Positions 1 to 9,292 of a DNA stretch of 64,000 nucleotides are shown one piece after another. The stretch lies in the NCBI GenBank assembly GCA_013368315.1, contig JAACJM010000099.1:62001-126000 (forward strand), written 5' to 3'. Position numbers and translations under genes: made by a program. Numbering within the stretch: position 1 is the stretch's first letter; each line of letters opens with the position of its first letter. Origin of the DNA: Tetrapyrgos nigripes. Taxonomy: Eukaryota; Basidiomycota; Agaricomycetes; Agaricales; Campanellaceae. The notes beneath the pieces were generated by a model that searched no databases, was not told the origin of the DNA, and worked only from the letters and a program-made list of their open reading frames with translations.

Positions 1-598
1 GAGATAGGTTGTTATGCGAATTGGATTGGAGGGAAGAAATTGAGCCATAGAACATTGAAACAGATATTTGGGTGTTATACGACATTGAGCTGTGAAATTG
101 AAATGGCATTGTTTGATATGACGTTGAGTCATTAAATAAGAATGGCATTGGGCCATACGACGTTGAGTCGTTATATTGGAATGGCATGGGGCCATACGAC
201 GTTGAGTCGTTATACTGAGATGGCATTGGGTCATATGACGTTGAACTGTCGAATGGAAATGATGTCGCAGTATCTTCGGTCAAGAGAGTGCCAAGAGAAT
301 AGAGTGACATAGAGCCAAGAAACACTGAACCTCCGTGAACATATCGAGTGGCAGAAAGGTTTTTGAACAAAAAGTGATCCGAGCCAGAAATTCCATCAAG
401 ACCAGAGTTAGAGTAACCATAGTCATTCAAGCCGGAGACTCCATCAGCCAAAGGGAAAGGACTCGGAGTCAGCGCAGAATCAAGGCCAGAGGCGTCAAGA
501 CATGAGTCAGAGTAACCAGAGTAACCATAATCAAGTCCAGACAAGAACAATGGAAGCAAGGTAGCAAAAAGCACGAATAATGTGTGAAGAGAGTACAT
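1..598 (-). CDS. Secreted repeat protein, 3' end beyond window
   Basis: An open frame of 199 codons starts at ATG 598 and runs leftward off the window without a stop. The first 20 residues (MYSLHTLFVLFATLLPLFLS) look like a signal peptide. Residues 21-100 are rich in Gly, Ser, Tyr, Asp and Leu with recurring Y-G-Y-S and S-G-L-D motifs. From about residue 107 five 13-residue repeats follow with consensus N-D-S-T-S-Y-G-P-M-P-F-Q-Y; the most distal ones are more diverged. No enzyme domain is visible. The composition suggests a secreted, possibly cell-wall-associated, structural protein, but this is inference. The repeat length in bases is a multiple of three and the frame stays open throughout, which supports coding. 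Confidence 0.7.
   Translation of the reverse strand, partial: MYSLHTLFVLFATLLPLFLSGLDYGYSGYSDSCLDASGLDSALTPSPFPLADGVSGLNDYGYSNSGLDGISGSDHFLFKNLSATRYVHGGSVFLGSMSLYSLGTLLTEDTATSFPFDSSTSYDPMPSQYNDSTSYGPMPFQYNDSTSYGPMPFLFNDSTSYQTMPFQFHSSMSYNTQISVSMFYGSISSLQSNSHNNLS
82..276 (-). repeat. 39-bp tandem repeat, five copies, in frame
   Basis: The block ACGTTGAGTC (or a close variant) recurs at 82, 121, 160, 199 and 238, an exact 39-bp period. It encodes the 13-residue repeat of the partial secreted protein on the minus strand. Many differences between units are at third codon positions (for example TCA/TCG and CCA/CCC), which suggests selection on the protein. Confidence 0.85.
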
Positions 599-912
599 GA
601 TGATGGTATGAAAGGAGGAAAAAGGCAAGCACAGCTCAACGACTCCTACAGCTCTCGGAAGCAATCAACGAAAAAAACTGCCGAGCGATGAGCAGCACTC
701 ATCGGTTTTTTTTTTGAAATCTTAAGAAATAACGATCGAGTTAATGATCCGCAGTCTGGAGACATGCGTGAACATCTATGTAAAGAGTGGCTACAGTACT
801 GTACATAGTGTACTATGTATCTCCACGGTAAAGGTAAATCTGCAGACACCTTTCACATAGCATTGTAGATTACTGTATAGGAATATATGTACCATAACAT
901 ATATATATGTGA
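599..912. other. Intergenic, promoter side of the secreted repeat protein
   Basis: No gene is supported here. The 67-codon minus-strand frame at 646-849 has no recognisable features. A T-rich run lies at 705-717 and alternating AT (ATATATATGT) just before the foldback element at 913. Confidence 0.5.
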
Positions 913-1481
913 CACTGGAAGCAAATCCCTGTAAATATGCCACCATACAGGGCTATTACAGCAGCCTTACTACAAGTCATTCAATAAGTAATACACCTTA
1001 CATTACAGGAGTATTACAAACACATATATTTTTCAGAATAATCCTGTAAGACTGCTGTAAAGCAGGGGGGATTACAGAAACATTTCAGTGTGACATAGTG
1101 TCACAGTAATACATTCTGTAATACTGCTGAGAAATACAAAGATATTTCAGAGTGACACTGGAAGAAATTCCTGGACTTGTTGTAAGGCTGCTGTAATACC
1201 CCTGTATGGCAGGGTAATTAAAGGAATTTCTTCTAGTGTCACTCTGAAATACCTCTGTATTTCTTGGCAGTATTAAAGAATGTATTATTGTGACACTATG
1301 TCACACTGAAATGTTGCTGTAATCCACCCTGATTTACAGCAGTCTTGCAGGATTGTTCTGAAAAATATATGTGTTTGTAATACTCCTGTAATGTAAAGTG
1401 TATTACTTATTGAATGACTTGTAGTAAGGCTGCTGTAATAGCCCTGTATGGTGGTGTATTTACAGGGATTTGCTTCCAGTG
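913..1481. mobile_element. CACTG-ended palindromic (foldback) element 1
   Basis: The two arms of about 280 bp are inverted copies of one another. The ends read CACTGGAAGCAAATCCCTG and its complement, and the element is flanked by a direct TGA at 910-912 and 1482-1484, a 3-bp target duplication. A second pair of CACTGGAAG-like sequences lies inside the arms near 1153 and 1230, so the element looks nested or built from two inverted copies. CACTG ends with 3-bp duplications match the CACTA (EnSpm/CMC) style of DNA transposon; there is no coding capacity, so it is non-autonomous. Confidence 0.75.
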
Positions 1482-1508
1482 TGACCTAGTCCCTGTATCC
1501 ATGCTGAT

Positions 1509-1691
1509 TCACTCGTTCCTGGGCGATACCAGAGAAGCATGAGATGGCGCTGCTGCCTTACGCCTAACCGGTATGTCAAGGATAGTCTTTATGAGGTTGA
1601 TGGATATCGGGTCCAATTGAATACCTTCAAGTTGGAGACGGCTGTGGAAGGCTTCATTGCTGAGCATCATCTTTTCCTCGGTTTTGGTCAT
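1509..1691 (-). CDS. Possible small hypothetical protein
   Basis: A 60-codon frame begins MTKTEEKMMLSNEAFHSRL and has a plausible helical composition. No family is recognised. It ends 28 bp outside the foldback element. It could be an exon of a larger minus-strand gene that includes the exon pair at 1865-2100. Confidence 0.25.
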   Translation of the reverse strand: MTKTEEKMMLSNEAFHSRLQLEGIQLDPISINLIKTILDIPVRRKAAAPSHASLVSPRNE

Positions 1692-1864
1692 CTTGGCCTT
1701 GGGCTAGGGTGTTTCAAAGATGACGCATTAGTGAAATCTGAATCTCGAAAGCGAATAATTGGAAGATACACGTTTTTCAGCTTTTTAAACTTTCTTTTCA
1801 ACTCCCGTTTCCTCCTCTCTGATCTCAGAATTTGATCAAAAACACGAACGAAAACGCCCTGGAG

Positions 1865-2100
1865 TTAGGGTGCCCTGTTAGTACTACCGGGAGGAGACTC
1901 CGAGTCGTGATCAACGTCCTCGCTCCCTTCCAATGAGTGCGCTCCATCATCAAACTCCAGTGATGTCCGACTTGAAGTATTTGGGAGAGGTACAGCAGCT
2001 AAAACAAGAAGGGAGAGGTTAAGATGAAAAGCAGCTTACGCATCGACGGGGAGCTTGAATTGAACCGGAGTTTTGATTGAGACGGGCAGAAACAGAGCGT
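1865..2100 (-). CDS. Possible C-terminal exons of an unknown gene
   Basis: On the minus strand an exon candidate ends at 2040 (GATGC|GTAAGC), followed by a 41-nt intron with TTGTTTTAG, then an exon 1998-1865 ending in TAA. The spliced frame gives a Ser-rich, acidic tail containing SSRTSLEFDDGAHSLEGSED. No upstream exon could be followed, so the gene is either truncated by nearby repeats or this is not coding. Confidence 0.3.
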
Positions 2101-2464
2101 AGAGTACATAACAGTGACGACCTGAGAGAAATTTTGAGAATGATTACTGTAACGGTGGTACTTGGACGAAAAGGGCGTTACCACAAACCAAAAATGTATA
2201 TTTGCAACACCATTAGTACATATGTAGCGGTAAGGGGCCAAGGCAAAAACCGGAGACAAAGGACCGGGAAAAATCGGGAACAATCCATATAGTCACAAGC
2301 AGAAAACGGGTGTAAAGAACTCAGCCTCATTCTTCGGCCTCGTAACAGAACTAGCGCGAGAGGCACTGTAAGATGTACTGATACACTGTAACACAGGGAA
2401 AAAATATGTATGAGTAGACACTTGTATATAAGTAAGAGTATTTTCAGAAGCTAGACTTTCCCGC

Positions 2465-2610
2465 CGGTACTTTTTTCTTTGTACCATGACCTCGACACAC
2501 AAATCTGAGGAATTTCGTTTAACACACACTTTCTCTCTGGCACTTTTTTCTTCGTACCCACTTCGGCACATAAATCTGAGGTATTTGGTTTGACACACAC
2601 ACTCTCTCGG
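2465..2610. repeat. Two-copy tandem duplication, about 60-70 bp
   Basis: Two adjacent blocks share GGCACTTTTTTCTTC-like, AAATCTGAGG and ACACACACTCTC-like segments. No gene is supported in 2100-2680; the long minus-strand frames there are built from this repeat. Confidence 0.5.
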
Positions 2611-2681
2611 ATAGAGACTCCTGCTCTCATCTCTGAATCCCTCTCTCTCCCTTGAATAGACACTGCTGCTTGAGTGGAGGC

Positions 2682-2720
2682 GGCCTCGTACCCGCCACGC
2701 GTAGCGTTGGCCCACACCCC
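2682..2720 (+). repeat. Diverged copy of the GGCCTCGTA 45-bp repeat (A-end)
   Basis: GGCCTCGTACCCGCCACGCG followed by TAGCGTTGGCCC matches the 45-bp A-end sequence found at 7014, 8103, 21893, 35613 and 40547. Confidence 0.5.
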
Positions 2721-2820
2721 TTTAATGGAAATATTATGGTTGAGTTTACTATTATGTGAATATGTGAGTTTTACTTACCAATCCATACCTTTATACTTGT
2801 TTAATGTTTTTGTTCTCTAG

Positions 2821-3220
2821 ATTCTCAGATACAGACATGACGATGCTGTTTCTAGGAGGCGGCATCGGTCATAGACATTTGTACCACTTCTTGAATTCTT
2901 TGAGAAGTGATGCAGGACTGGATCAGCAAACGCTTCCCCAGTCCGATTCTGATGGAGAAGAGGTGACTATTGATGCGATGGATGAAGATGAGGCATCAGT
3001 AGATTTGGAGCAGAGTGATACTGATGAGGAAGGCAGCGATGATACAGTGGAAGAGGAATATGATAGAGAGGATGGTGTTGAGAGAGACGACAGAGACAAG
3101 CATCAGCATAATCGAACGGAAGCTGAAGAGGGTGACATTGAGTATGAGATCAAGGCGGCGCTGGGCCCAGAAGACGAAGAAATTGACATTCACTACAATT
3201 ACAACAATTCATTTGTCTAG
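2821..3220 (+). pseudogene. C-terminal remnant of a Plavaka-like transposase
   Basis: A pyrimidine-rich stretch and TTCTCTAG precede 2821, an apparent 3' splice site. The exon encodes DMTMLFLGGGIGHRH followed by about 100 very acidic residues (D/E-rich) and stops at 3220. A GGGIGH motif followed by an acidic tail is what I recall at the C-terminus of Plavaka-type transposases in mushrooms. No catalytic part precedes it: upstream sequence is repeats. I read it as a 5'-truncated transposon tail. Confidence 0.5.
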
Positions 3221-3284
3221 CAAGCTCCGTCGTGTAACACTCATTCAAGTATTCCGTATATATTCCTCCGTTTTCAATACTTGC

Positions 3285-3425
3285 AAAAGCGGCGCCAAGT
3301 ATACCTCAAATAAGAGGTATACTTCCCCTATATATACCCTCATTTCGCATACTTGCGAAACGGCGGAAAATATGTAAAAATGAACCTCCGCTTTCGCAAA
3401 TATGCGAAAGCGGGGGGTAAATATG
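3285..3425. other. Cluster of perfect hairpins
   Basis: AAGTATACCTC and GAGGTATACTT form a stem at 3297-3325. CCGCTTTCGCA-AATA-TGCGAAAGCGG forms a second stem at 3389-3414. A third TCGCATACTTGCGA lies between. These sit between the Plavaka-like tail and the gag-like gene and may be an element terminus. Confidence 0.5.
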
Positions 3426-4435
3426 ACCCAAACTTCCCCCAAATATCCCTCCACTTTTAAAACGAGGAAAATTTGGGTATATTTTCTTCACTTTCACATA
3501 TTTGACTGTCACTTTTTGTGGTGGTCTAGAGCTTATCTAGAGGAGCCTCCGCTGAGAACTTCAGCACTCCTAAAGATGAGACCCCGTTCACTCGCCGCTC
3601 ACTCGAGAGATTTTTTCGTTCATATCACTCCACATCATTCCATTCATACATCTATGGCCTCTACCTCTAATGATGATACCACTGTCTCGAATGCCACCAG
3701 CGTCAATGCACCCATCTCGAACGCTAATTCTTCCGACACTACCGACGCCACCGGTGGCACTGCTCCTCACGTCACCCAGGGCAACGCCACCGCCGCTCCT
3801 ATTGCCTCCAACTCTACCAGCGATGCCGTCCGTACCTCAGCAGCGAGGAATAATAATCCATCGCCTGGAAGTTCATCATCTGCGACTACGTCTTCTGGAA
3901 GCACCGTTCGAACCAAGATCCAAGTTCCGAAAACCACTCTCGCTGAATGCCACGCGATCGTTGATCGTTACCGCAAGCACCAGGGTTCGAAGGTTGGGGC
4001 AGTCTTGGAGATACAGGAGAAATTGCGGATGGTTCAAGGGATGTCTGATCAGGATCGGAAAGGTGGTCTGGCTGCATTTTTGGAGATGTTGGATAACGCA
4101 GATAAGGAAGAGGATGAAGCGGTTGTCAGGGGAAAGAAAAGAGCCCACAACTCAGATGAGTCTTCGAATGATAATAACATTCCCCTCCCACTCAATGATC
4201 CATCCTTTCCAAACAAGAAGGCGGCCAAGGACAACGACACAGAATACCCCTGGTCCAGTGGCAATCCGTTGTCTGCGGTTGCTATGGACGATCTTTCCCC
4301 TATCTGTCGTCAGACTTTACGTCTCCTCTCCAAAAACCTCGAGGATCCGAAGAAGGCTCTTCGTTCTCTCCTATCATCCCCCCTTTGCCCGGATCTTCCT
4401 GAATCCGAGCTCAAAGCTATTTTGCTCGGTAAACC

Positions 4436-4553
4436 AGTCAACATTGATGTGGTTTTCACCTCTTTGTACTCTAACATGTACACGGAGGATCGACAGTCAA
4501 CCTTGATGTGGTTTTCACCTCTTTGTACTCTAACATGTACACGGAGGATCGAA
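4436..4553 (+). repeat. 59-bp tandem duplication inside the gag-like gene
   Basis: AGTCAACATTGATGTGG at 4436 recurs as AGTCAACCTTGATGTGG at 4495, and the whole 59 bp is duplicated with nearly no change. Because 59 is not a multiple of three it moves the reading frame. Confidence 0.85.
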
Positions 4554-4813
4554 CGGAAGATCTTGCGGACGGAATTCAGATCAGATTTGGGAATCAGGTA
4601 CCATCAAAGCAGATCACCGACTCCAATGAATGGGGTGTTGTATGGCACAAAGTCGGGACTGCTTATGCTCGCATTTTTCCTCACCTTGAGGCAGACGTCA
4701 AGGCCTATGGGGAATACATTCACCGGCAGTTCGCATCTGTCAAGAAACCCTTCTACTCCAGGGTCATTCATTTCGACAAAGCAGTCCGCTCCCGAGTCGC
4801 CAATTCCCGCTCC

Positions 4814-5092
4814 CACTGGGTGCAAACACTTGTAATTCCTTGGATATACAGAAGAATTACATAAGACTTACACTGGTACACTCAATATGTAAGTCCACTT
4901 GACTTACTGAAGTATTACCAGAGACCAAGAAAAATAGAACAATTATATATGACTATTGTAAGGCATGAAGTCTCACAGTGGTCCTTGGTAATACTTCAGT
5001 AAGTCAAGTGGACTTACATATTGAGTGTACTAGTGTAAGTCTTGTGTAATTCCTCTGTATATCCAAGGAATTACGAGTGTTTGCACCCAGTG
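4814..5092. mobile_element. CACTG-ended foldback element 2
   Basis: The ends CACTGGGTGCAAACACT and AGTGTTTGCACCCAGTG are inverted; the inverted arms extend about 115 bp (for example CCACTTGACTTACTGAAG and its complement) around a short AT-rich centre. The 3-bp sequence TCC flanks both sides (4811-4813 and 5093-5095). The insertion lies inside the gag-like frame, so the empty site can be read directly. It has no coding capacity. Confidence 0.85.
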
Positions 5093-5590
5093 TCCATCCG
5101 TTTCATTGATTTCAGCCTTTTCTCTGATCTCAGAGAATCCCATATCAGCGACACAGGATCATGCGTCGAAGAGGCTCCCCAGAAATCGAATCGTACGCCA
5201 CCTACCAAGTCCAGAGTCCCCTGCAACAATTGGAACATGGGATTTTGCACAGCTTCTGCAAGCACTTGCACTCGCCTACATATTTGCAATGTTTGCGATC
5301 TTCCTGGCCATAAAGGTCCTGAATGCCCCCTCCTTCCTAACAAATCTACACCTCCCTCTTCTACTCTTCCCTCTAAACCTCCCCCATCCAATGTTCCTGC
5401 CCATCAATAATTCTCCTTTCTTTCTCATATTTTTTATTCTTGATGCCCGCATTTTGATATGGACTTTCTCTTCTAATTTCTTCATGTTTCTTTATTCTAT
5501 TTTGGCCCTCTTTCACGATTTTTATGTTTGCCTGATGACTGCAGCGACAATTGCTAGACCCCCTCGATGGACGCTGGGGGTTATATTTAA

Positions 5591-6577
5591 ATGATCTCCA
5601 TTTCACCAAACTCCAGGCAGCCCGTTCGTGAGCCCTGGAGTTTGGAGAAGTTAATTCACGAACGTTCTATTTGCCTGGGTTTTTCAATTGATACTTCTTC
5701 TTCTTATTCTTCTGCTTTAAATTCCTACCTTACATTCTGCAAGATCCACAATTTCCCCATTTCCCCTACTCCCGAGAACCTCAGCATGTATGCTGTCTTT
5801 ATGTCCTCCCACATTAATCCCTGATCCGTCAACAACTACCTCTCCGGTATTGCCAGTGAACTCGAGGTACATTACCCCGAGGTCCGTCAAGCCCAGAATT
5901 CGTCCCTGGTCACACGCACGATGACCGGTTGTCTGCGACGATGGGGTTCTCCTGTCAAAAGAAAGCTTCCCCTATCTCATGACCAACTCCACATCATCAT
6001 CAATTCCCTCTCCTCTTCCCAATCCCACGATGACTTCCTCTTTAAAGCGATGGTATTGACAGGCTTCCATGGTTTGCTTCGTTTGGGGGAGATCACAGAT
6101 CCCACAAACAAGCGTTTAATCAATCGCCGCAAGACCATGATGCGGCATTCCGTTGATATTACCAACCCCAACCAGTACTCCTTTTTCTTGCCAGGACATA
6201 AAGCAGACCATCTCTTCGAGGGTAACCTTGTCATCGTCCAATCCACCAACCGTCCATCCAACCCCACTCCACATTTCCTTTCTTATCTCGATTCACGAGA
6301 CGAACTCTTTCCACTGCGTCCAGAACTTTGGATCCTATCTAACGGCAAGATCCCAACGCGAGATTGGTTCATCAAACGATTAAAGATGCTTCTTCCTGAT
6401 GCGAATATCTCTGGTCATTCAATGCGTGCTGGAGGAGCCACTTCAATGGCACAAGCTGGGGTTGCGCCGCACCTAATCCAGGCGGCAGGACGTTGGAGCT
6501 CTCATACATTCGAGATTTATATTCGTAAGAATCCGGTTGTCCTTCATTCTTTTCTTTTTGGACAACCGGCTCATTAA
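5591..6577 (+). pseudogene. Tyrosine recombinase (DNA breaking-rejoining enzyme), one nonsense codon
   Basis: The frame reads WSLEKLIHERSICLGFSI, then an N-terminal SAM-like domain, then FHGLLRLGEIT (first catalytic Arg), SGHSMRAGGATSMAQAGV (His-x-x-Arg box) and GRWSSHTFEIYIRK (His/Trp and nucleophile Tyr), ending FGQPAH. All catalytic boxes of a phage-integrase-type tyrosine recombinase are visible. A TGA at 5822-5824 lies where Arg is expected (P-[R]-S-V-N-N-Y-L-S-G-I); CGA to TGA would explain it. No reverse transcriptase lies between the gag-like gene and this gene, so it is either a Crypton-type unit or an internally deleted DIRS-like element. Confidence 0.75.
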
Positions 6578-7400
6578 AGTTCATGTTCACCCCTCTGTTG
6601 CTGTTTCAGGGCATTGGGCTTTTCTTTATTTTTTTCCTTGTCATCATTTTTGTGGTTGTTTACATTTAACCTCTTCTGATTATCGTCCCAACTCCACTTT
6701 GATCCTTTCCAAACTTTAAAAAAAAAAAATTTCTTTCCCTTCCCTTCCCTCCCTCTTCTTAGCTCCATAGCCCTCTTCTTCATCCCAATGTCATTTCTTG
6801 TACGGGCGGCCTCTCAGGGTCGTCGCGATCCGCCTATTATTTCATGTCTGATGTCCTCTGACTCGCGTTAGAAGACGCAGCAATTAGAAAGGAGCAAACG
6901 TCTGACTGTAAGATCGAAATTAATGAGCTATTTTTAGCGAAGGTCTCTGAAGACGCTTCGCATCTTCATCAATCTATGTCTACGTCGTTCGCGTCTTTTG
7001 GGCTTCGTAACTCCACTGGGGTAAAGTGCCATCGCTTCGCGTGGCAAGCTACGAGGCCCTCAGATCGGGGGAGGAAGCAAGGAGGAAGACAAGGAGCACC
7101 CTGATGCTGCCTACGCTGCCTTGGTTATGCATTTGTCTGAGGAAGCCGTGAACGACGTCATGATGGTCTCGACCGTGATTCCACATGAGTGCTTGCCGAG
7201 CGCCAACGAATAGGGGTGGGAGTTTGAACCTGTGGAAAAGTTTTCGAGGTCGACCTAAGTTAACTCAGCCTAAAGGCCTCGTAACAATGTTAATGCTAGA
7301 ATAGACCTTGTTTCAATAACTATCAAACTCCCCGTCCCTAGATAGAGTAGCCAAGGTAAAGTCCGTCGGGCTGAGCGTCTGATGGAGAAGTCATGCTATT
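6578..7400. other. Non-coding repeat debris
   Basis: No gene is supported. It contains an A-run at 6719-6729 and the element at 7014-7285. The segment near 6978-7008 (CTACGTCGTTCGCGTC, TTTTGGGCTT) recurs inverted at 7660-7690 (AGCCCAAAAGACGCG, GACGTAGAC), suggesting the arms of an older element of about 0.7 kb. Confidence 0.45.
7014..7285 (-). mobile_element. A-B repeat element, short copy
   Basis: The left end is the 45-bp A-end sequence (CACTGGGGTAAAGTGCC ... GCTACGAGGCCC). The right end is the B-end in reverse (CGAGGTCGACCTAAGTTAAC ... AAAGGCCTCGTAA). The same pair of ends, in the opposite orientation, bounds the copies at 21120-21937 and 34671-35657. Confidence 0.55.
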
Positions 7401-7613
7401 TCAATGACCTTCTGATCCACTGTATAGTTCTGCGTGGCTTTCTCCTAAAGAGAGATAGGCGTATGCGGAGGCCCGAGGAACGGGAGCTGCAGAGACTGAA
7501 GGATGGAGATATGCACCATGCGACGTGTACATGACAGGTTGCTGATAGGGATATGGATGCGGGAATTGATAGTATGGTGGCGCAAATTGCGGTTGTTGAT
7601 TTGGATTTGCCAT
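7401..7613 (-). CDS. Pro/Tyr/Gln-rich small protein or 5' exon
   Basis: ATG at 7613 opens a 70-codon frame, MANPNQQPQFAPPYYQFPHP, continuing with many Pro, Tyr, His and Ser and a hydrophilic C-terminus. It looks like the disordered N-terminus of a larger protein whose remainder may have been displaced by the repeats to its left. No domain is recognised. Confidence 0.35.
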   Translation of the reverse strand: MANPNQQPQFAPPYYQFPHPYPYQQPVMYTSHGAYLHPSVSAAPVPRASAYAYLSLGESHAELYSGSEGH

Positions 7614-8044
7614 TGAGGTAGACTAGGATACAAAGAGATGCGTTTGAGGGCGAGACAAAGCCCAAAAGACGCGAAGGACGTAGACGTTAACTCAGATGCT
7701 TTAGGGTAAAAGTATTGAGGCTCCCTCCGAAGCGGAAAGGAGAAAAAAAATTAAGATTGAGTGCATGTATGTACTCTACTGTCCCGATGTACCATCCTAG
7801 CTGCAGCTCTACTTTCCCAAGTCCGTGATGGACTTGCTTTTGATGACATAGTAATGCGATCCCTCCCCCTCACTCTCATTCTGATATCAATTCATGTGCA
7901 GACAATGGGCTAACAATTTTATACAGGCTGCGTTCCCAAGATTGGTGACGGATGTTGATTCTCCTGTTAGGAACCATTCCCTTGGGCCGTTGTTGGACTA
8001 TTCTACGTATCCTTGGAACTCGTGAGAACCCCTTTCCGATAACC

Positions 8045-8206
8045 TCACTGTTATCTCAATGGCATCAGCACATGTCATGATTGAAATGAAACAACCCTTG
8101 ATACTGGGGAAAGGTGCCACTGCTTCGCATGGTTACCTCAATGGCATCAGCACATGTCATGATTGAAATAAAACAACCCTTGATATACAGCTCTGTCCTT
8201 GTGGGA
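8045..8206 (+). repeat. Direct duplication around a 45-bp-repeat fragment
   Basis: CTCAATGGCATCAGCACATG plus TCATGATTGAAAT and AACAACCCTTGATA occurs twice, separated only by ACTGGGGAAAGGTGCC-ACTGCTTCGCATGG (about 8103-8132), a partial copy of the A-end repeat. It lies about 100 bp upstream of the GTPase start, in its presumed promoter. Confidence 0.7.
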
Positions 8207-8674
8207 CCTTGCACCCCATGACGATCAATTTATTCTTGGATGGCTCAGCTGCCCAAATTTTCTCATGTGAAAAGAAAGACGAGGGACTATTAAATACTCA
8301 TGGCAGCTGAATACATATACCCTTACCTGCACCCTGCCCCTGCCCCTGCCTGGATCATGGATAATAACCCCTCTGCACATACACGCTTTCAGCCTTTCGA
8401 CTTTCACGTGCTTGTCATTGGAAGGGCCAATGGTGGAAAGACAACTCTGCTGAAGCGGTTTTGCCGCACCAATGAGGAACCACTTGTAAAGAAAAGTGGT
8501 GAAAGGAGTTTTCATTTACAGGTGTGACACAGAAAAAGTTATTTTACAATGAATACCTTACAGCTTGCTTTCAGGAACAGATAGATGGAACTCTGAAGGT
8601 AAGCTTCAACGATATTTCGGCCTGTTCATGGCGGAGGTTGATTATTTGATTTACTATGACAGCGCGGTGAACAT

Positions 8675-8825
8675 TGGAGTAGGGGATTAGGGTTGTTTGT
8701 ACTTGTTTGCCAAAGGCTTCCACCTAGATACAGCGTGTATGTAGTAGACAGCCGAGACCAAGACAGAACCACGACGCATCACTGCGTTAGCAGCCCACAC
8801 CAGGTAGTTCCCTCGGCCGTCTCCA
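8675..8825 (+). repeat. 5' LTR of the Ty3 element
   Basis: TGGAGTAGGGGATTAGGGTT to GGCCGTCTCCA, 151 bp, repeated exactly at 15229-15379. The sequence just inside (ATCTTGGTGACGAG) is the expected primer-binding position. Confidence 0.9.
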
Positions 8826-9292
8826 TCTTGGTGACGAGAGTGAGCTTCAATACTCGCAGGACTTCTCTACACGAATACAGGTTCCATCAGACAGAAACAC
8901 ACGTCACCCACGTTTTCGTTCCACGTTCCCAGTTCCCAGTTCCCTTATACATCCTTGGTACTAATTCCGGACCCACCCACATATCTAACCTACACAAACT
9001 GGCGCTATATCGTGGTCAATTCTTCGTTAATTCTTGCTCCCCAAGCCCTACTACAGGTGACAGCTCAGCTACACCAAACGGTCCCGATTTCGACTTGTGG
9101 TTCACTCCAGTTGCCTGGAGGGAGTCCCAACCACTCATACCATCGTCAACCGAGTCTTCCATATCATCATCATCAGAGAGTGACGACGGTCTGCTACCCT
9201 TCCCCCCATACAACACGCCAGCAACATCACCTGCACCCTTTGCCGAAAACCCAGTCCCCAACCCACACTCTAGTCGTCGACGCACAGTACCC

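Larger units (their letters stand above)
3654..5410 (+). pseudogene. Gag-like gene of a tyrosine-recombinase element, disrupted
   Basis: From ATG 3654 the frame encodes a Thr/Ser/Asn-rich N-terminus, a helical middle with Lys/Glu-rich stretches, and after the interruptions a zinc-binding tail with spaced Cys/His (NNWNMGFC, CTRLHICNVCDLPGHKGPEC). Two events break it. A 59-bp tandem duplication at about 4436-4553 shifts the frame. A 279-bp foldback element sits at 4814-5092; if it and one target copy are ignored the frame reads directly from NSRS into IRFIDFSLFSDLRES. Such gag-like proteins with a CCCH/CCHC tail accompany tyrosine-recombinase elements in mushrooms. The recombinase begins 181 bp downstream. 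Confidence 0.65.

Noticed and set aside
3670..4506. Plus-strand 278-codon frame overlapping the gag-like gene
   Set aside because: Shadow of the real frame: Arg/Leu/Pro-rich with no domain, while the other frame has a coherent gag-like protein.
8693..9292. N-terminal extension of Ty3 Gag
   Set aside because: It begins within the LTR and has no gag-like features until residue 201; the start at 9293 is preferred.
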